Shown in pieces: positions 10,917-19,339 of a stretch of 33,067 nucleotides of DNA (positions are counted from its first letter, which is position 1; each line of letters starts with the position of its first letter). The DNA is from Roseateles chitinivorans (GTDB lineage: Bacteria > Pseudomonadota > Gammaproteobacteria > Burkholderiales > Burkholderiaceae_C): assembly GCF_002761755.1 (NCBI RefSeq), contig NZ_PEOG01000064.1:1-33067 (forward strand). The letters run 5' to 3'. A model generated the notes under the pieces. It made no database searches and was not told the origin of the DNA. It was given only the letters and a program-made list of their open reading frames with translations. The position numbers and the translations under genes are program-made.

Positions 10917-13904
10917 ATGGTCCGTCGTTTTTCCCGTCCGCAACGCCTGCATGTCCTGCAGTGGGCCGCCGCCGCAGCCGCCCTCGCGTTGGCCAGCCAG
11001 GCCCAGGCCCAACAGGCCGCGACCCCCACCCCGTCCGCGACGCCGGACGATTCGAAGAAGCTGGAGCGGGTGGAGATCACCGGCACGCTGATCAAGCGCA
11101 CCGACAAGGAGACGCCGTCGGTGGTCCAAAGTATCACCCGCGAGCAGATCCGCAATGCCGGCTATGCCAACGTCGAGGAGCTGCTGCGTGCGAATTCCGC
11201 GGTGGACATCGGCTCGATCGGTGACGGCGCGGCCTCCGGCTTCGTCGGCGGCGTGTCGACGATCTCGCTGCGCGGCTTCGGCTCCCAAGGCACGCTGATC
11301 CTGATCAACGGCCGCCGCACCGCGCCGGTAGCGGCGGTGGACGTGAACTTCGGCCGCGGCTCGATGATCAACGTCAACACCATCCCGAAGGAGGCGATCG
11401 AGCGCATCGACATCCTGAAGGACGGCGCCTCGGCGATGTACGGCTCGGACGCGATGGCCGGCGTCGTCAACTACATCCTGCGCAAGGACTACCAGGGCAT
11501 CGAGGGCAGCGCCTCCTACGGCGCCAACGATCGCGGCGTCGGTGCGACGAAGAACGGGTCGCTGACCTTCGGCTTCGGCAACCTGGACACCCAGCGCTTC
11601 AACGTCTTCGGCGGCCTGGAGGTCTCCAAGCGCGACAGCGTGATGGCCAACGAGCTGAAGGACCGCGGCCATCTGGCGCTGCAGAACCAGTACCTGACCA
11701 GCAACGGCTCGCTGGCGCGCTTCACGCCGGACTCGGCAGCGTCGTTCTACGGCAACTACTACCGCGTGCCGACCAGCCTCACCGGAACCACCCCGATCAA
11801 CGGCATCAACGTGGCCAACAGCAGCCTGTCGGGGGCGAACTACCTGGGCACGCTGTCGGGCTGCCCGCCCGAGCGCACCGTCGGCCAGGGCGTGCCGAAC
11901 CGGCCGGCGGGCTTCCTGCCCACCACCGGCTCGCTGCCCACCGGCATGTGCCGCTTCAGCCTGGACGATGCCGACGAAGTCGTCGCCAAGCAGGACCGCA
12001 CCAGCGGCATGGTGCGCGGCACCTTCGCGATCAACGACGCCCTGACCGCGTATGCGGACCTGATGGTCTCGAAGACCAAGACCGTGGAGCAGCGCGCGCC
12101 CTATGCGCTGACCACCTCGCTGGTCACCTCGGGCAACCCGGTCGCGACCACCTGGCCCAAGCTCGACGGCAGCTTCCTGCGCCAGAACGCGATCATCCTG
12201 CCCGTCGGCCATCCGGACAACCCGACCAACGGCACGGCCAACGCGCAGCAGGTGCAGCTGATCTACCGCTTCGAGGACCTGCCCACCGGCGACATCAACG
12301 TGCTGCGCTCGACGCGCCTGACCGCCGGCCTGGAGGGCACCGCCTTCGGCTGGGACTTCGACACCGCGATCCTGTTCAGCCAGAACGACAACGAGCGCTT
12401 CCAGGAAGGCCGCGTGCGCAGCTCGCTGCTCAATGCCGCGATCGCCAACGGCAGCTACCGCTTCGGCAAGCAGAACTCGCGGGAGGCGATCAACAGCGTC
12501 TCGTCGACGGCCTACAACGAGGGCAAGTCGCGCCTGGTCTCCTGGGACGTGCGCGGCAGCCGCGAGCTGTTCCAGCTGCCCGGCGGTCCGGCCGCCATCG
12601 CCATCGGGACCGAACTGCGCAAGGAGAAGCTGGAGGCGATTCCCGACGACGTCTACTCGACCGGCGACTACGTCGGCCTGGTGGCCAACGGCGCGTCGGG
12701 CAGCCGCAAGTCCTACGCCGCCTTCACCGAGTTGAGCCTGCCGGTGGTCAAGCAGCTGGAGCTGCAGGCCGCGGCCCGCTACGAGCATTACGACGACTTC
12801 GGCAACAGCACCACCGGCAAGGCCGGCTTCAAGTGGACGGCGCTGCCCTCGCTGATGGTGTTCCGCGGCACCGCGGCCACCGGCTTCCGCGCGCCGTCGA
12901 TCTCGCAGATCGGCAATTCGTTCGCGCTGTCCTTCCACAGCTTCCAGGAGCGCCGCGTCTTCGACAGCCTGCGCTGCGACACCAGCAATCCGAATGCGCC
13001 GGTGAGCAAGGCGCCGGTGTCCAACAACCGCGACTGCAACGTGCTGGGCTTCACCGCGGTGCCGTCGGGCACCACCAGCCCGGGCAGCCTGCCGACGGTG
13101 ATCAGCGCCAATCCGGACCTGCAGCCGGAGAAGTCCAACTCCTTCACCTTCGGCATGATCTTCACGCCCAGCCGGTACGCGGACCTGGCGATCGACGGCT
13201 GGTACTTCCACCGCAAGAACGAGATCCGCTCGCAGCGCGGGGTGGACATCATGGACGACTACAACGCCAACCCGGCGGGCAACACCCAGGTCGTGCGCGA
13301 CCCCAATCCGCAGACCTGGCTGCCGGGTGTGGACAACAGCGGGCCGATCATCATGCTGGTGCGCCAGTACGGCAACAACGAGTGGACCAAGACCTCGGGC
13401 ATCGACTACGACCTGAACCTGCGGCTGCCGCCGACGGCCTGGGGCAAGTTCAGCCTGAACGTCAACGGCACCTACACGGCGCGCTACGACCAGGTGGTGG
13501 TGAAGGGCCAGGCGGTGCAGCGCCAGGTGGGCACGACCGTCTCGGACATCTCCAAGACGCGGGCCAGCGCCACCTTCAAGTGGGACACCGACCAGGCGGG
13601 CGCCTGGCTGCGCTTCAACCATGCGGATCCGCTGTCGAGCACCCTCTGCTCGTCCCTCACCGCCGCGCAGCGGACCTTCCTGAGCAACCTGAACCGTTGC
13701 CGGGTGGGCCGGGACCGCACCATCGACCTGGGCGGCTCCTACCGCGGCATCAAGGGCCTGACGCTGTCGGCCAGCGTGATGAACCTCACCAACGACTACG
13801 ACCGCGCCAACGGCATCCCGACGGTCCTGAGCTACTACGACACCGGCGCGACCAACCTGCTCGGCCGCCGCTTCACCGTGGGCGCCAGCTACGTGTTCCA
13901 GTGA
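10917..13904 (+). CDS. TonB-dependent outer-membrane receptor
   Basis: A 995-residue receptor. The signal peptide has a basic start (MVRRFSRPQR), an Ala/Leu core and a probable cut after AQA near residue 32. Mature LERVEITGT is a TonB-box-like stretch. The plug domain follows: SVVQSITREQIRNAGYANVEELL, STISLRGFGSQGTLILINGRR, IDILKDGASAMYGSDAMAGV. The rest is a long beta-barrel ending in RRFTVGASYVFQ, where the last residue is Gln rather than the usual aromatic. Three pairs of cysteines (in SGCPPERT with TGMCRF, LRCDTS with RDCNVLG, and TLCSS with NRCRVG) look like disulfides in surface loops. The family imports large or scarce substrates using TonB energy. Linkage to a LysR gene and not to iron genes suggests a carbon or sulphur compound; the substrate is unknown. 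Confidence 0.93.
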   Translation: MVRRFSRPQRLHVLQWAAAAAALALASQAQAQQAATPTPSATPDDSKKLERVEITGTLIKRTDKETPSVVQSITREQIRNAGYANVEELLRANSAVDIGSIGDGAASGFVGGVSTISLRGFGSQGTLILINGRRTAPVAAVDVNFGRGSMINVNTIPKEAIERIDILKDGASAMYGSDAMAGVVNYILRKDYQGIEGSASYGANDRGVGATKNGSLTFGFGNLDTQRFNVFGGLEVSKRDSVMANELKDRGHLALQNQYLTSNGSLARFTPDSAASFYGNYYRVPTSLTGTTPINGINVANSSLSGANYLGTLSGCPPERTVGQGVPNRPAGFLPTTGSLPTGMCRFSLDDADEVVAKQDRTSGMVRGTFAINDALTAYADLMVSKTKTVEQRAPYALTTSLVTSGNPVATTWPKLDGSFLRQNAIILPVGHPDNPTNGTANAQQVQLIYRFEDLPTGDINVLRSTRLTAGLEGTAFGWDFDTAILFSQNDNERFQEGRVRSSLLNAAIANGSYRFGKQNSREAINSVSSTAYNEGKSRLVSWDVRGSRELFQLPGGPAAIAIGTELRKEKLEAIPDDVYSTGDYVGLVANGASGSRKSYAAFTELSLPVVKQLELQAAARYEHYDDFGNSTTGKAGFKWTALPSLMVFRGTAATGFRAPSISQIGNSFALSFHSFQERRVFDSLRCDTSNPNAPVSKAPVSNNRDCNVLGFTAVPSGTTSPGSLPTVISANPDLQPEKSNSFTFGMIFTPSRYADLAIDGWYFHRKNEIRSQRGVDIMDDYNANPAGNTQVVRDPNPQTWLPGVDNSGPIIMLVRQYGNNEWTKTSGIDYDLNLRLPPTAWGKFSLNVNGTYTARYDQVVVKGQAVQRQVGTTVSDISKTRASATFKWDTDQAGAWLRFNHADPLSSTLCSSLTAAQRTFLSNLNRCRVGRDRTIDLGGSYRGIKGLTLSASVMNLTNDYDRANGIPTVLSYYDTGATNLLGRRFTVGASYVFQ

Positions 13905-13914
13905 TCGCCGTGTC

Positions 13915-13942
13915 GCCAGCACCGTCGGGAGACGGTGCTGGC
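13915..13942 (+). terminator. Strong 12-bp hairpin after the TonB receptor
   Basis: GCCAGCACCGTC (13915-13926) pairs perfectly with GACGGTGCTGGC (13931-13942) across a GGGA loop of GNRA type, starting 11 bases after the receptor stop codon. No T-run follows, so it may be a terminator of the U-less kind or an mRNA-stabilising 3' structure. The symmetry means it could act on either strand. Confidence 0.65.
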
Positions 13943-14030
13943 GGGCGGTCGCGTCGCGGACCGGATTTCCCGGTCCAAGCGCAACCGCCGCCGGCCGTCA
14001 ACCCCGCCCCCGCAACGGTGGGAGTGGCCA

Positions 14031-14061
14031 TTGACGCACTGCACAACGGAAGGCAGACAAT
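14031..14061 (+). promoter_or_regulatory. Candidate promoter of kup
   Basis: TTGACG (14031-14036) is a near-consensus -35 and GACAAT (14056-14061) a moderate -10, with a 19-base spacer. Transcription would start near 14068, giving a leader of about 40 bases. Confidence 0.45.
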
Positions 14062-14078
14062 ACGCACTTTCGACTTCC

Positions 14079-14097
14079 GGCGGCCCGGGCGGCCGCC
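14079..14097 (+). other. Hairpin in the kup leader
   Basis: GGCGGCC (14079-14085) pairs with GGCCGCC (14091-14097) over a 5-base loop and ends 9 bases before the GTG start of kup, where a Shine-Dalgarno sequence would normally be. It could limit translation initiation. This is a structural prediction by eye. Confidence 0.4.
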
Positions 14098-14106
14098 GCG
14101 CCTTTC

Positions 14107-15990
14107 GTGAGTTCACACAATGCGCCCCGCTCGCCGGCCGTCCTGGCCGGGCTGACCATCGGCGCCCTCGGTGTCGTCTACGGCGACATCGGCACCAGCC
14201 CCCTGTACGCGCTCAAGGAAGTCTTCCACGGCGCGCACGTCCCGATGACGCACGACAACATCCTCGGGGTGCTGTCGCTGCTGTTCTGGACCATGACCGT
14301 CGTGGTCTCCTTCAAGTACGTGCTGCTGATCCTGCGCGCGGACAACAACGGCGAAGGCGGCCTGATCGCGATGCTGGCGCTGGCGACCACCGCCGTGCGC
14401 GAGAAACCCACCTTGCGGCGCGGGCTGATGCTGGTCGGGCTGTTCGGCACGGCGATCTTCTTCGGCGACGCGGTCATCACGCCCGCGATGACGGTGCTCT
14501 CGGCGGTCGAGGGCATCGAGGTCTATGCGCCGCAGTACCACGATGCGGTGGTGCCGATCTCGCTGGTGGTGCTGGCGGGGCTGTTCGCGGTCCAGCGCTT
14601 CGGCACCGGCGGCGTGGGCAAGGCCTTCGGGCCGGTGATGCTGGTGTGGTTCACCTCGCTGGCGCTGCTGGGCATTCCGAAGATCGTCGGCAATCCGCAT
14701 GTGCTGCAGGCCATCAATCCGATGTGGGCGATCGAGTTCTGCGCCCACTACGGCTGGATCGCCTTCGTCGCCCTGGGCGCGGTGGTGCTGGTGGTGACCG
14801 GCGGCGAGGCGCTGTACGCGGACCTCGGACACTTCGGCAAGCAGCCGATCCGGATCGCCTGGTACAGCTTCGTGATGCCGGCGCTGACGCTGAACTACTT
14901 CGGTCAGGGCGCACTGCTGCTGGACCGGCCGGAAGCGATCAAGAACCCATTCTTCCTGCTCGCGCCGGGCTGGGCGGAGATCCCCCTGTTCGTGCTCGCG
15001 ACGCTGGCGGCGATCGTGGCCTCGCAGGCGCTGATCACCGCGGCCTTCTCGGTGACCAAGCAGGCGGTGCAGCTGGGGCTGCTGCCGCGCATGCGCATCG
15101 TGCACACCTCGGTGCGGGACATCGGCCAGATCTACGTGCCCTTCGTCAACTGGGGCCTGTTCGCCTTCGTCGTGGTGGCGGTGGCCTTCTTCGGCTCGTC
15201 GAGCAAGCTGGCTGGCGCCTATGGCGTGGCGGTGACCATCGACATGACGATCACCACGGTGATGACCTTCTTCGTGATCCGCTTCGGCTGGCGTTACCCG
15301 CTGTGGCTGTGCGTGATCGCGACCGGGGCCTTCTTCCTGATCGACGCCACCTTCCTGGCCTCCAACCTGCTGAAGGTGGCGCACGGCGGCTGGTTCCCGC
15401 TGCTGATCGGCGTGGGCATGTTCACGCTGATGCTGACCTGGAAGCAGGGCCGCCGGCTGCTGTCGGACAAGCTGCGCGAGGACGCGATCGACCTGAAGAG
15501 CTTCCTCGAGGCCGTCTTCATCAACCCGCCGACGCGGGTGCAGGGCAGCGCGGTGTTCCTGTCGGCGGAGCAGGGCGTGACGCCCAACGCGCTGCTGCAC
15601 AACCTCAAGCACAACAAGGTGCTGCATGAGCAGAACCTGTTCGTCAGCGTCAAGCATCACGAGGTGCCGTGGATCGGCTTCGAGAAGCGGGTCGAGGTCG
15701 AGAGCCTGGACAACGACTGCTGGCAGGTGACGCTGCACTTCGGCTTCAAGAACGAGCCGGACGTGCCGGACGCGCTCAAGCTGCTGGAGCAGCGGGGTGT
15801 CCATCTGGACGAGATGGAGACGAGCTACTTCCTGTCGCGCGACATCGTCATCCCGACGATCGGGTCGGGCATGGCGCTGTGGCGGGAGAAGCTCTTCGCG
15901 AGCATGCACCGCAACGCGGCCGCGGCGGCGGACTTCCTGCACCTGCCGACCAACCGGATCGTGGAACTCGGGTCCAAGGTCGAGATCTGA
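14107..15990 (+). CDS. kup: Kup-family potassium uptake protein
   Basis: A 627-residue protein, the usual Kup/HAK/KT length. The N-terminus carries the signature GALGVVYGDIGTSPLYALKE (about 18-37), then GTAIFFGDAVITPAMTVLSA (about 114-133), NYFGQGALLL and a twelve-helix membrane region to about residue 450. A cytosolic C-terminal domain ends in NRIVELGSKVEI. The protein brings potassium into the cell with protons. The start is a GTG; no ATG lies in frame nearby, and the family motif begins 15-20 residues in, as expected. No Shine-Dalgarno is visible and a G/C hairpin lies just upstream. It follows a terminator-like hairpin and has its own candidate promoter, so it is probably expressed separately from the receptor gene. 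Confidence 0.96.
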   Translation: MSSHNAPRSPAVLAGLTIGALGVVYGDIGTSPLYALKEVFHGAHVPMTHDNILGVLSLLFWTMTVVVSFKYVLLILRADNNGEGGLIAMLALATTAVREKPTLRRGLMLVGLFGTAIFFGDAVITPAMTVLSAVEGIEVYAPQYHDAVVPISLVVLAGLFAVQRFGTGGVGKAFGPVMLVWFTSLALLGIPKIVGNPHVLQAINPMWAIEFCAHYGWIAFVALGAVVLVVTGGEALYADLGHFGKQPIRIAWYSFVMPALTLNYFGQGALLLDRPEAIKNPFFLLAPGWAEIPLFVLATLAAIVASQALITAAFSVTKQAVQLGLLPRMRIVHTSVRDIGQIYVPFVNWGLFAFVVVAVAFFGSSSKLAGAYGVAVTIDMTITTVMTFFVIRFGWRYPLWLCVIATGAFFLIDATFLASNLLKVAHGGWFPLLIGVGMFTLMLTWKQGRRLLSDKLREDAIDLKSFLEAVFINPPTRVQGSAVFLSAEQGVTPNALLHNLKHNKVLHEQNLFVSVKHHEVPWIGFEKRVEVESLDNDCWQVTLHFGFKNEPDVPDALKLLEQRGVHLDEMETSYFLSRDIVIPTIGSGMALWREKLFASMHRNAAAAADFLHLPTNRIVELGSKVEI

Positions 15991-15998
15991 CGTTCTTT

Positions 15999-16033
15999 CG
16001 GCGCTCGGCGTTCGGCGCTCAGCGTTGGGCGCC
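15999..16033. repeat. Tandem GCGCTC repeat after kup
   Basis: The unit CGGCGCTCGGCGTT (15999-16012) is repeated once with one change (16013-16026) and followed by GGGCGCC. GGCGC (16014-16018) can pair with GCGCC (16029-16033). It starts 9 bases after the kup stop. The GCGCTCAGCG core recurs at 31932-31956 in this window, again at a gene end, so it may be a dispersed genome repeat. Confidence 0.6.
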
Positions 16034-16088
16034 GACGCCGGCTTCGTGAACGGGGCCACTCGGGCCGGTCGATCGCGGACGCGGTCGT

Positions 16089-16094
16089 TATGCT
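16089..16094 (+). promoter_or_regulatory. Candidate -10 hexamer, leaderless benE
   Basis: TATGCT matches four of six -10 positions and ends 7 bases before the ATG at 16102, the spacing expected for a leaderless transcript. No ribosome site or good -35 is visible. Confidence 0.35.
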
Positions 16095-16101
16095 TCGGCC
16101 C

Positions 16102-17289
16102 ATGAAACGCTGGCTGCAAGACCTGTCCCTCTCCGCCGCGGTCGCCGGCTTCGTCGCCGTGCTGGTGGGCTTCACCAGCTCGGTGGCCATCGTGTTCCAG
16201 GCCGCGCAGGCGCTGGGCGCGACGCCGGCCCAGACGAGTTCCTGGATCTGGGCCCTGGGCCTGGGCATGGGCTTGACGAGCCTGGGCCTCTCGCTCTGGA
16301 CGCGCCAGCCCATCCTCACCGCCTGGTCGACGCCTGGCGCCGCGCTGCTCGCCGGCGTCTCCGGCCTCTCCATGCCCGAGGCCGTCGGGGCCTTCATCGT
16401 CTGCGGCGTGCTGATCCTCATCGCCGGCGCGACCCGCTGGTTCGAACGGATCATGGACCGCATCCCCATCGCGATCGCTTCCGCGCTGCTCGCCGGCGTG
16501 CTGGCACGCTTCGGGCTCGATGCCGTCCTCGCCACGAAGACCGCGCCCGCGATGGTGCTCACCATGGCGCTCGTCTATGTCGCCGCCCGCCGCTTCCTGC
16601 CGCGCTACGCGACGCCGCTGGTGCTGCTCGCCGGCGTCGCCGTCGCGGCTTCGCAGGGCCGGCTGCACCTGGAGGCCGTCGAGTGGGGCTGGGCGATGCC
16701 GGTCTGGGTCACGCCCGCGTTCTCGCTGCCCGCGCTGATCGGCGTGGCACTGCCGCTGTTCCTCGTCACGATGGCCTCGCAGAACCTGCCCGGGGTCGCC
16801 GCGCAGCGGGCGTCGGGATATCAGACGCCGGTCTCGGCAAGCATCGCCGTCACCGGCCTGGCCTCGGTGGTGTTCGCGCCGTTCGGCGGCTATGCCTTCA
16901 ACCTCGCGGCGATCACCGCAGCCATCTGCATGGGGCGCGAGGCTCACGAGGATCCGTCCCGGCGCTACACGGCCTCCGCCATGGCCGGCGTGTTCTACAT
17001 CGCCATCGGCCTGGCCGGCGGCGCGGTGGTGGGGCTGCTGACCGCCTTCCCCCGCGAATTGATCGCCGCGGTGGCGGGACTGGCGCTGCTGGGCACGATC
17101 GCGGGCGGGCTGTCCGCCGCGCTGAAGGACGAGCATCACCGCGACGCCGCCATCCTGACCTTCCTGGTCACGCTCTCGGGGCTGAGCCTGCTGGGCATCG
17201 GCTCGGCGTTCTGGGGCGTGGTCGCCGGTGCGGTTTCTCTTTTGGTGCAACACTTCCGGGCCCGCTCCCAGAGCGTCCCGAAGAAGTAA
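16102..17289 (+). CDS. BenE-family benzoate:H+ symporter-like protein
   Basis: A 395-residue membrane protein with about ten to twelve hydrophobic helices, matching the BenE/YdcO family in length and motifs: FVAVLVGFTSSVAIVFQAA near the start, WSTPGAALLA, MASQNLPGVAAQRASGY and FGGYAFNLAAITAAICMG. Family members carry benzoate with protons, though many homologues are untested and no benzoate-degradation genes are seen here. The ATG at 16102 is preferred over one 4 codons upstream because the latter lies inside the -10-like TATGCT. gshB begins 29 bases after its stop, so the two may be co-transcribed. Confidence 0.9.
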   Translation: MKRWLQDLSLSAAVAGFVAVLVGFTSSVAIVFQAAQALGATPAQTSSWIWALGLGMGLTSLGLSLWTRQPILTAWSTPGAALLAGVSGLSMPEAVGAFIVCGVLILIAGATRWFERIMDRIPIAIASALLAGVLARFGLDAVLATKTAPAMVLTMALVYVAARRFLPRYATPLVLLAGVAVAASQGRLHLEAVEWGWAMPVWVTPAFSLPALIGVALPLFLVTMASQNLPGVAAQRASGYQTPVSASIAVTGLASVVFAPFGGYAFNLAAITAAICMGREAHEDPSRRYTASAMAGVFYIAIGLAGGAVVGLLTAFPRELIAAVAGLALLGTIAGGLSAALKDEHHRDAAILTFLVTLSGLSLLGIGSAFWGVVAGAVSLLVQHFRARSQSVPKK

Positions 17290-17318
17290 CCCGCAGCCTG
17301 CTGCCGAAAGCCTCGCCC

Positions 17319-18302
17319 ATGAAACTGCTGTTCGTCGCCGACCCGCTGTCCGCGTTCAACACCTACAAGGACTCCACCTTCGCGATGATGCGAGAGGCCG
17401 CCCGGCGCGGACACGAGCTGTGGGTGTGCGAGGTGCCCGACCTGGTGTGGGTCAGCGGCAGCCGGGTGACGGCCCATGCGGCCCGGCAACTGACGCTGAC
17501 GCCGGAGGCCGTCGCCAGCCGGGCCGGCACGAAGCTCGCGGTCTGGCATGAGATCACCGCGGCCCGGGACCTGGCGCTGGCCGATGTCGACGCGGTGCTG
17601 ATGCGCAAGGACCCGCCCTTCGATTCGGAGTTCTTCTACGCGACCCACCTGCTGGAGCAGGCCGAGCGTGAAGGCGCGCGCGTGTTCAACAAGGCCGCGT
17701 CGCTGCGCGACCATCCGGAGAAGCTGGCGATCCTGGAGTTCCCGCAGTTCATCGCGCCGACGCTGGTGACACGCTCCGCCGCCGCGATCCGGGCCTTCCA
17801 TGCCGAGCACCAGGACATCATCCTGAAGCCGCTGGACGGCATGGGCGGCATGGGCATCTTCCGCGTCAAGGCGGACGCCCTCAACCTGGGCAGCATCATC
17901 GAGACGCTGAACAAGAACGGCGCGCAGTCGGTGATGGTGCAGCGCTTCGTGCCGGAGATCGTCCAGGGCGACAAGCGCATCCTGCTGATCGGCGGCAAGC
18001 CGGTGCCGTACTCGCTGGCGCGGATCCCGCAGGGCACCGAGGTGCGCGGCAACCTGGCGGCCGGCGGCAAGGGCGTCGCCCAGCCGCTGACCGACGACGA
18101 CCGCCGCATCGCCGAGGCGCTGGCGCCGGTGCTGGCCGCGCGCGGGCTGCTGCTGGTGGGGCTGGACGTGATCGGCGACAGGATGACCGAGCTCAACGTG
18201 ACCAGCCCGACCTGCTTCCAGGAAATCATGGAACAGACAGGTTTCGACGTCGGCGCGACCTTCATCGACGCGCTCGAGGCGGCGGTGAGCGGCGCGCGCT
18301 GA
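17319..18302 (+). CDS. gshB: Glutathione synthetase
   Basis: A 327-residue enzyme of normal GshB length (about 315-330). It joins gamma-glutamylcysteine and glycine with ATP in the cytosol, the second step of glutathione synthesis. The N-terminus MKLLFVADPLSAFNTYKDST, then MRKDPPFDSEFFYATHLLE, the ATP-grasp loop IILKPLDGMGGMGIF (about 167-181), KRILLIGGKPVPYSLARIP and the C-terminal GLDVIGDRMTELNVTSPTC are all diagnostic. The open frame continues far upstream through benE, but the family start is the ATG at 17319. Only a weak GAAAG precedes it, so translation may be partly coupled to benE 29 bases upstream. Confidence 0.97.
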   Translation: MKLLFVADPLSAFNTYKDSTFAMMREAARRGHELWVCEVPDLVWVSGSRVTAHAARQLTLTPEAVASRAGTKLAVWHEITAARDLALADVDAVLMRKDPPFDSEFFYATHLLEQAEREGARVFNKAASLRDHPEKLAILEFPQFIAPTLVTRSAAAIRAFHAEHQDIILKPLDGMGGMGIFRVKADALNLGSIIETLNKNGAQSVMVQRFVPEIVQGDKRILLIGGKPVPYSLARIPQGTEVRGNLAAGGKGVAQPLTDDDRRIAEALAPVLAARGLLLVGLDVIGDRMTELNVTSPTCFQEIMEQTGFDVGATFIDALEAAVSGAR

Positions 18303-18320
18303 GCGCGTGTCGACCGCCCG

Positions 18321-18360
18321 TTGATTGCGTGTTGATCGCGCCTCTCGCGCCTTGATCGCC
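18321..18360. repeat. Three TTGATYGC direct repeats before fghA
   Basis: TTGATTGCG (18321-18329), TTGATCGCG (18332-18340) and TTGATCGCC (18352-18360) are near-identical direct repeats whose starts are 11 and 20 bases apart, close to one and two DNA turns. They fill the gap between gshB and fghA. They could be binding sites for a regulator on one face of the helix; no -10 element fits them well. Confidence 0.4.
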
Positions 18361-18381
18361 GAACCGGCCCAGGACTTCGCC

Positions 18382-19242
18382 ATGGCTTTCGAACTGCTCA
18401 GCGAGCACGCCAGCTTCGGCGGCGTGCAGCGCTTCCACCGCCACGATTCGACCGAGATCGGCCTGCCGATGCGTTTCGCGCTGTACCTGCCGCCGGGCGG
18501 TGAGCGCGCGGCGAAGGGTCTGCTGGTGTTCCTCGCGGGTCTGACCTGCACCGAGGAGACTTTCACCATGAAGGCCGGCGCCCAGCGCAAAGCCGCCGAG
18601 CTGGGCCTGGCGCTGCTGATGCCGGACACCAGCCCACGCGGCGAAGCGGTCAGCGTGCTGCCGGGCGCGACGGCGTCCTGGGACTTCGGCATCGCGGCGG
18701 GCTTCTACCTCGATGCGACGCAGGCCCCCTGGGCGACGCACTGGCGCATGGAGAGCTACCTGATGAAGGAGCTTGTTCCGCAAGTGCAGGCCGTGCTGGG
18801 GCTGGATGCCGCGCGGACCGGGATCGCCGGGCATTCGATGGGCGGGCATGGGGCGCTGACGCTGGCGCTTCGGCATCCGGGCACCTTCGCGTCCGTGTCG
18901 GCGATCGCGCCGATCGCGGCGCCCAGCCGTTGCCCGTGGGGCGTGAAGGCCTTCACCGGCTACCTCGGCGAGGACCGAGACGCCTGGCCGGCGCACGATG
19001 CGAGCGCGCTGATGCAGGCGCAGGCCCGCGTGCCGTATCCGGGCGGTCTCCTGGTCGACCAGGGGCTGGCGGACAAGTTCCTCGTCGAGCAGCTGTATCC
19101 CGAGGCGCTCGAATCCGCGTGCGCGGCGATCGGGCAGCCGCTCACACTGCGCCGCCACGACGGATATGACCACGGGTACTACTTCATCGCGTCGGTGATC
19201 GACGATCATCTGGCGCATCACGCGCGGCAATTCGCAGGCTGA
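18382..19242 (+). CDS. fghA: S-formylglutathione hydrolase
   Basis: A 286-residue alpha/beta-hydrolase of normal FghA/FrmB length. It splits S-formylglutathione to formate and glutathione, the last step of glutathione-dependent formaldehyde detoxification. Visible are LLVFLAGLTCTEETF, the oxyanion/stacking region, the nucleophile in GHSMGGHG (Ser about 152), the acid in DQGLADKFL and the histidine in DGYDHGYYF. The ATG at 18382 is preceded by AGGA at a good distance; the frame is open 19 codons further but unlike the family. The usual partner, the class III alcohol dehydrogenase adhC/frmA, is absent from the window. Placement after gshB ties it to glutathione supply. Confidence 0.95.
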   Translation: MAFELLSEHASFGGVQRFHRHDSTEIGLPMRFALYLPPGGERAAKGLLVFLAGLTCTEETFTMKAGAQRKAAELGLALLMPDTSPRGEAVSVLPGATASWDFGIAAGFYLDATQAPWATHWRMESYLMKELVPQVQAVLGLDAARTGIAGHSMGGHGALTLALRHPGTFASVSAIAPIAAPSRCPWGVKAFTGYLGEDRDAWPAHDASALMQAQARVPYPGGLLVDQGLADKFLVEQLYPEALESACAAIGQPLTLRRHDGYDHGYYFIASVIDDHLAHHARQFAG

Positions 19243-19339
19243 TCGGCTCCGCCGGCAGCGTGGCCCTGTGAACCGCTGGTCCATCGGACCCGGCCGGTCG
19301 GCCGCCGCCGATGGGTGATCGAGAGAACCGGAGATTCCG

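Noticed and set aside
10833..13922. A 1029-codon minus-strand frame antisense to the TonB receptor
   Set aside because: Low-complexity His/Arg/Ala-rich translation without motifs; it is a shadow of the receptor gene.
14113..17253. A 1046-codon minus-strand frame across kup and benE
   Set aside because: It spans two unrelated sense genes and the gap between them and has no family features.
16683..17318. Upstream extension of the gshB frame by about 210 codons inside benE
   Set aside because: GshB proteins begin with the MKLLFVADPL-like strand at 17319; the extension is benE read in another frame.
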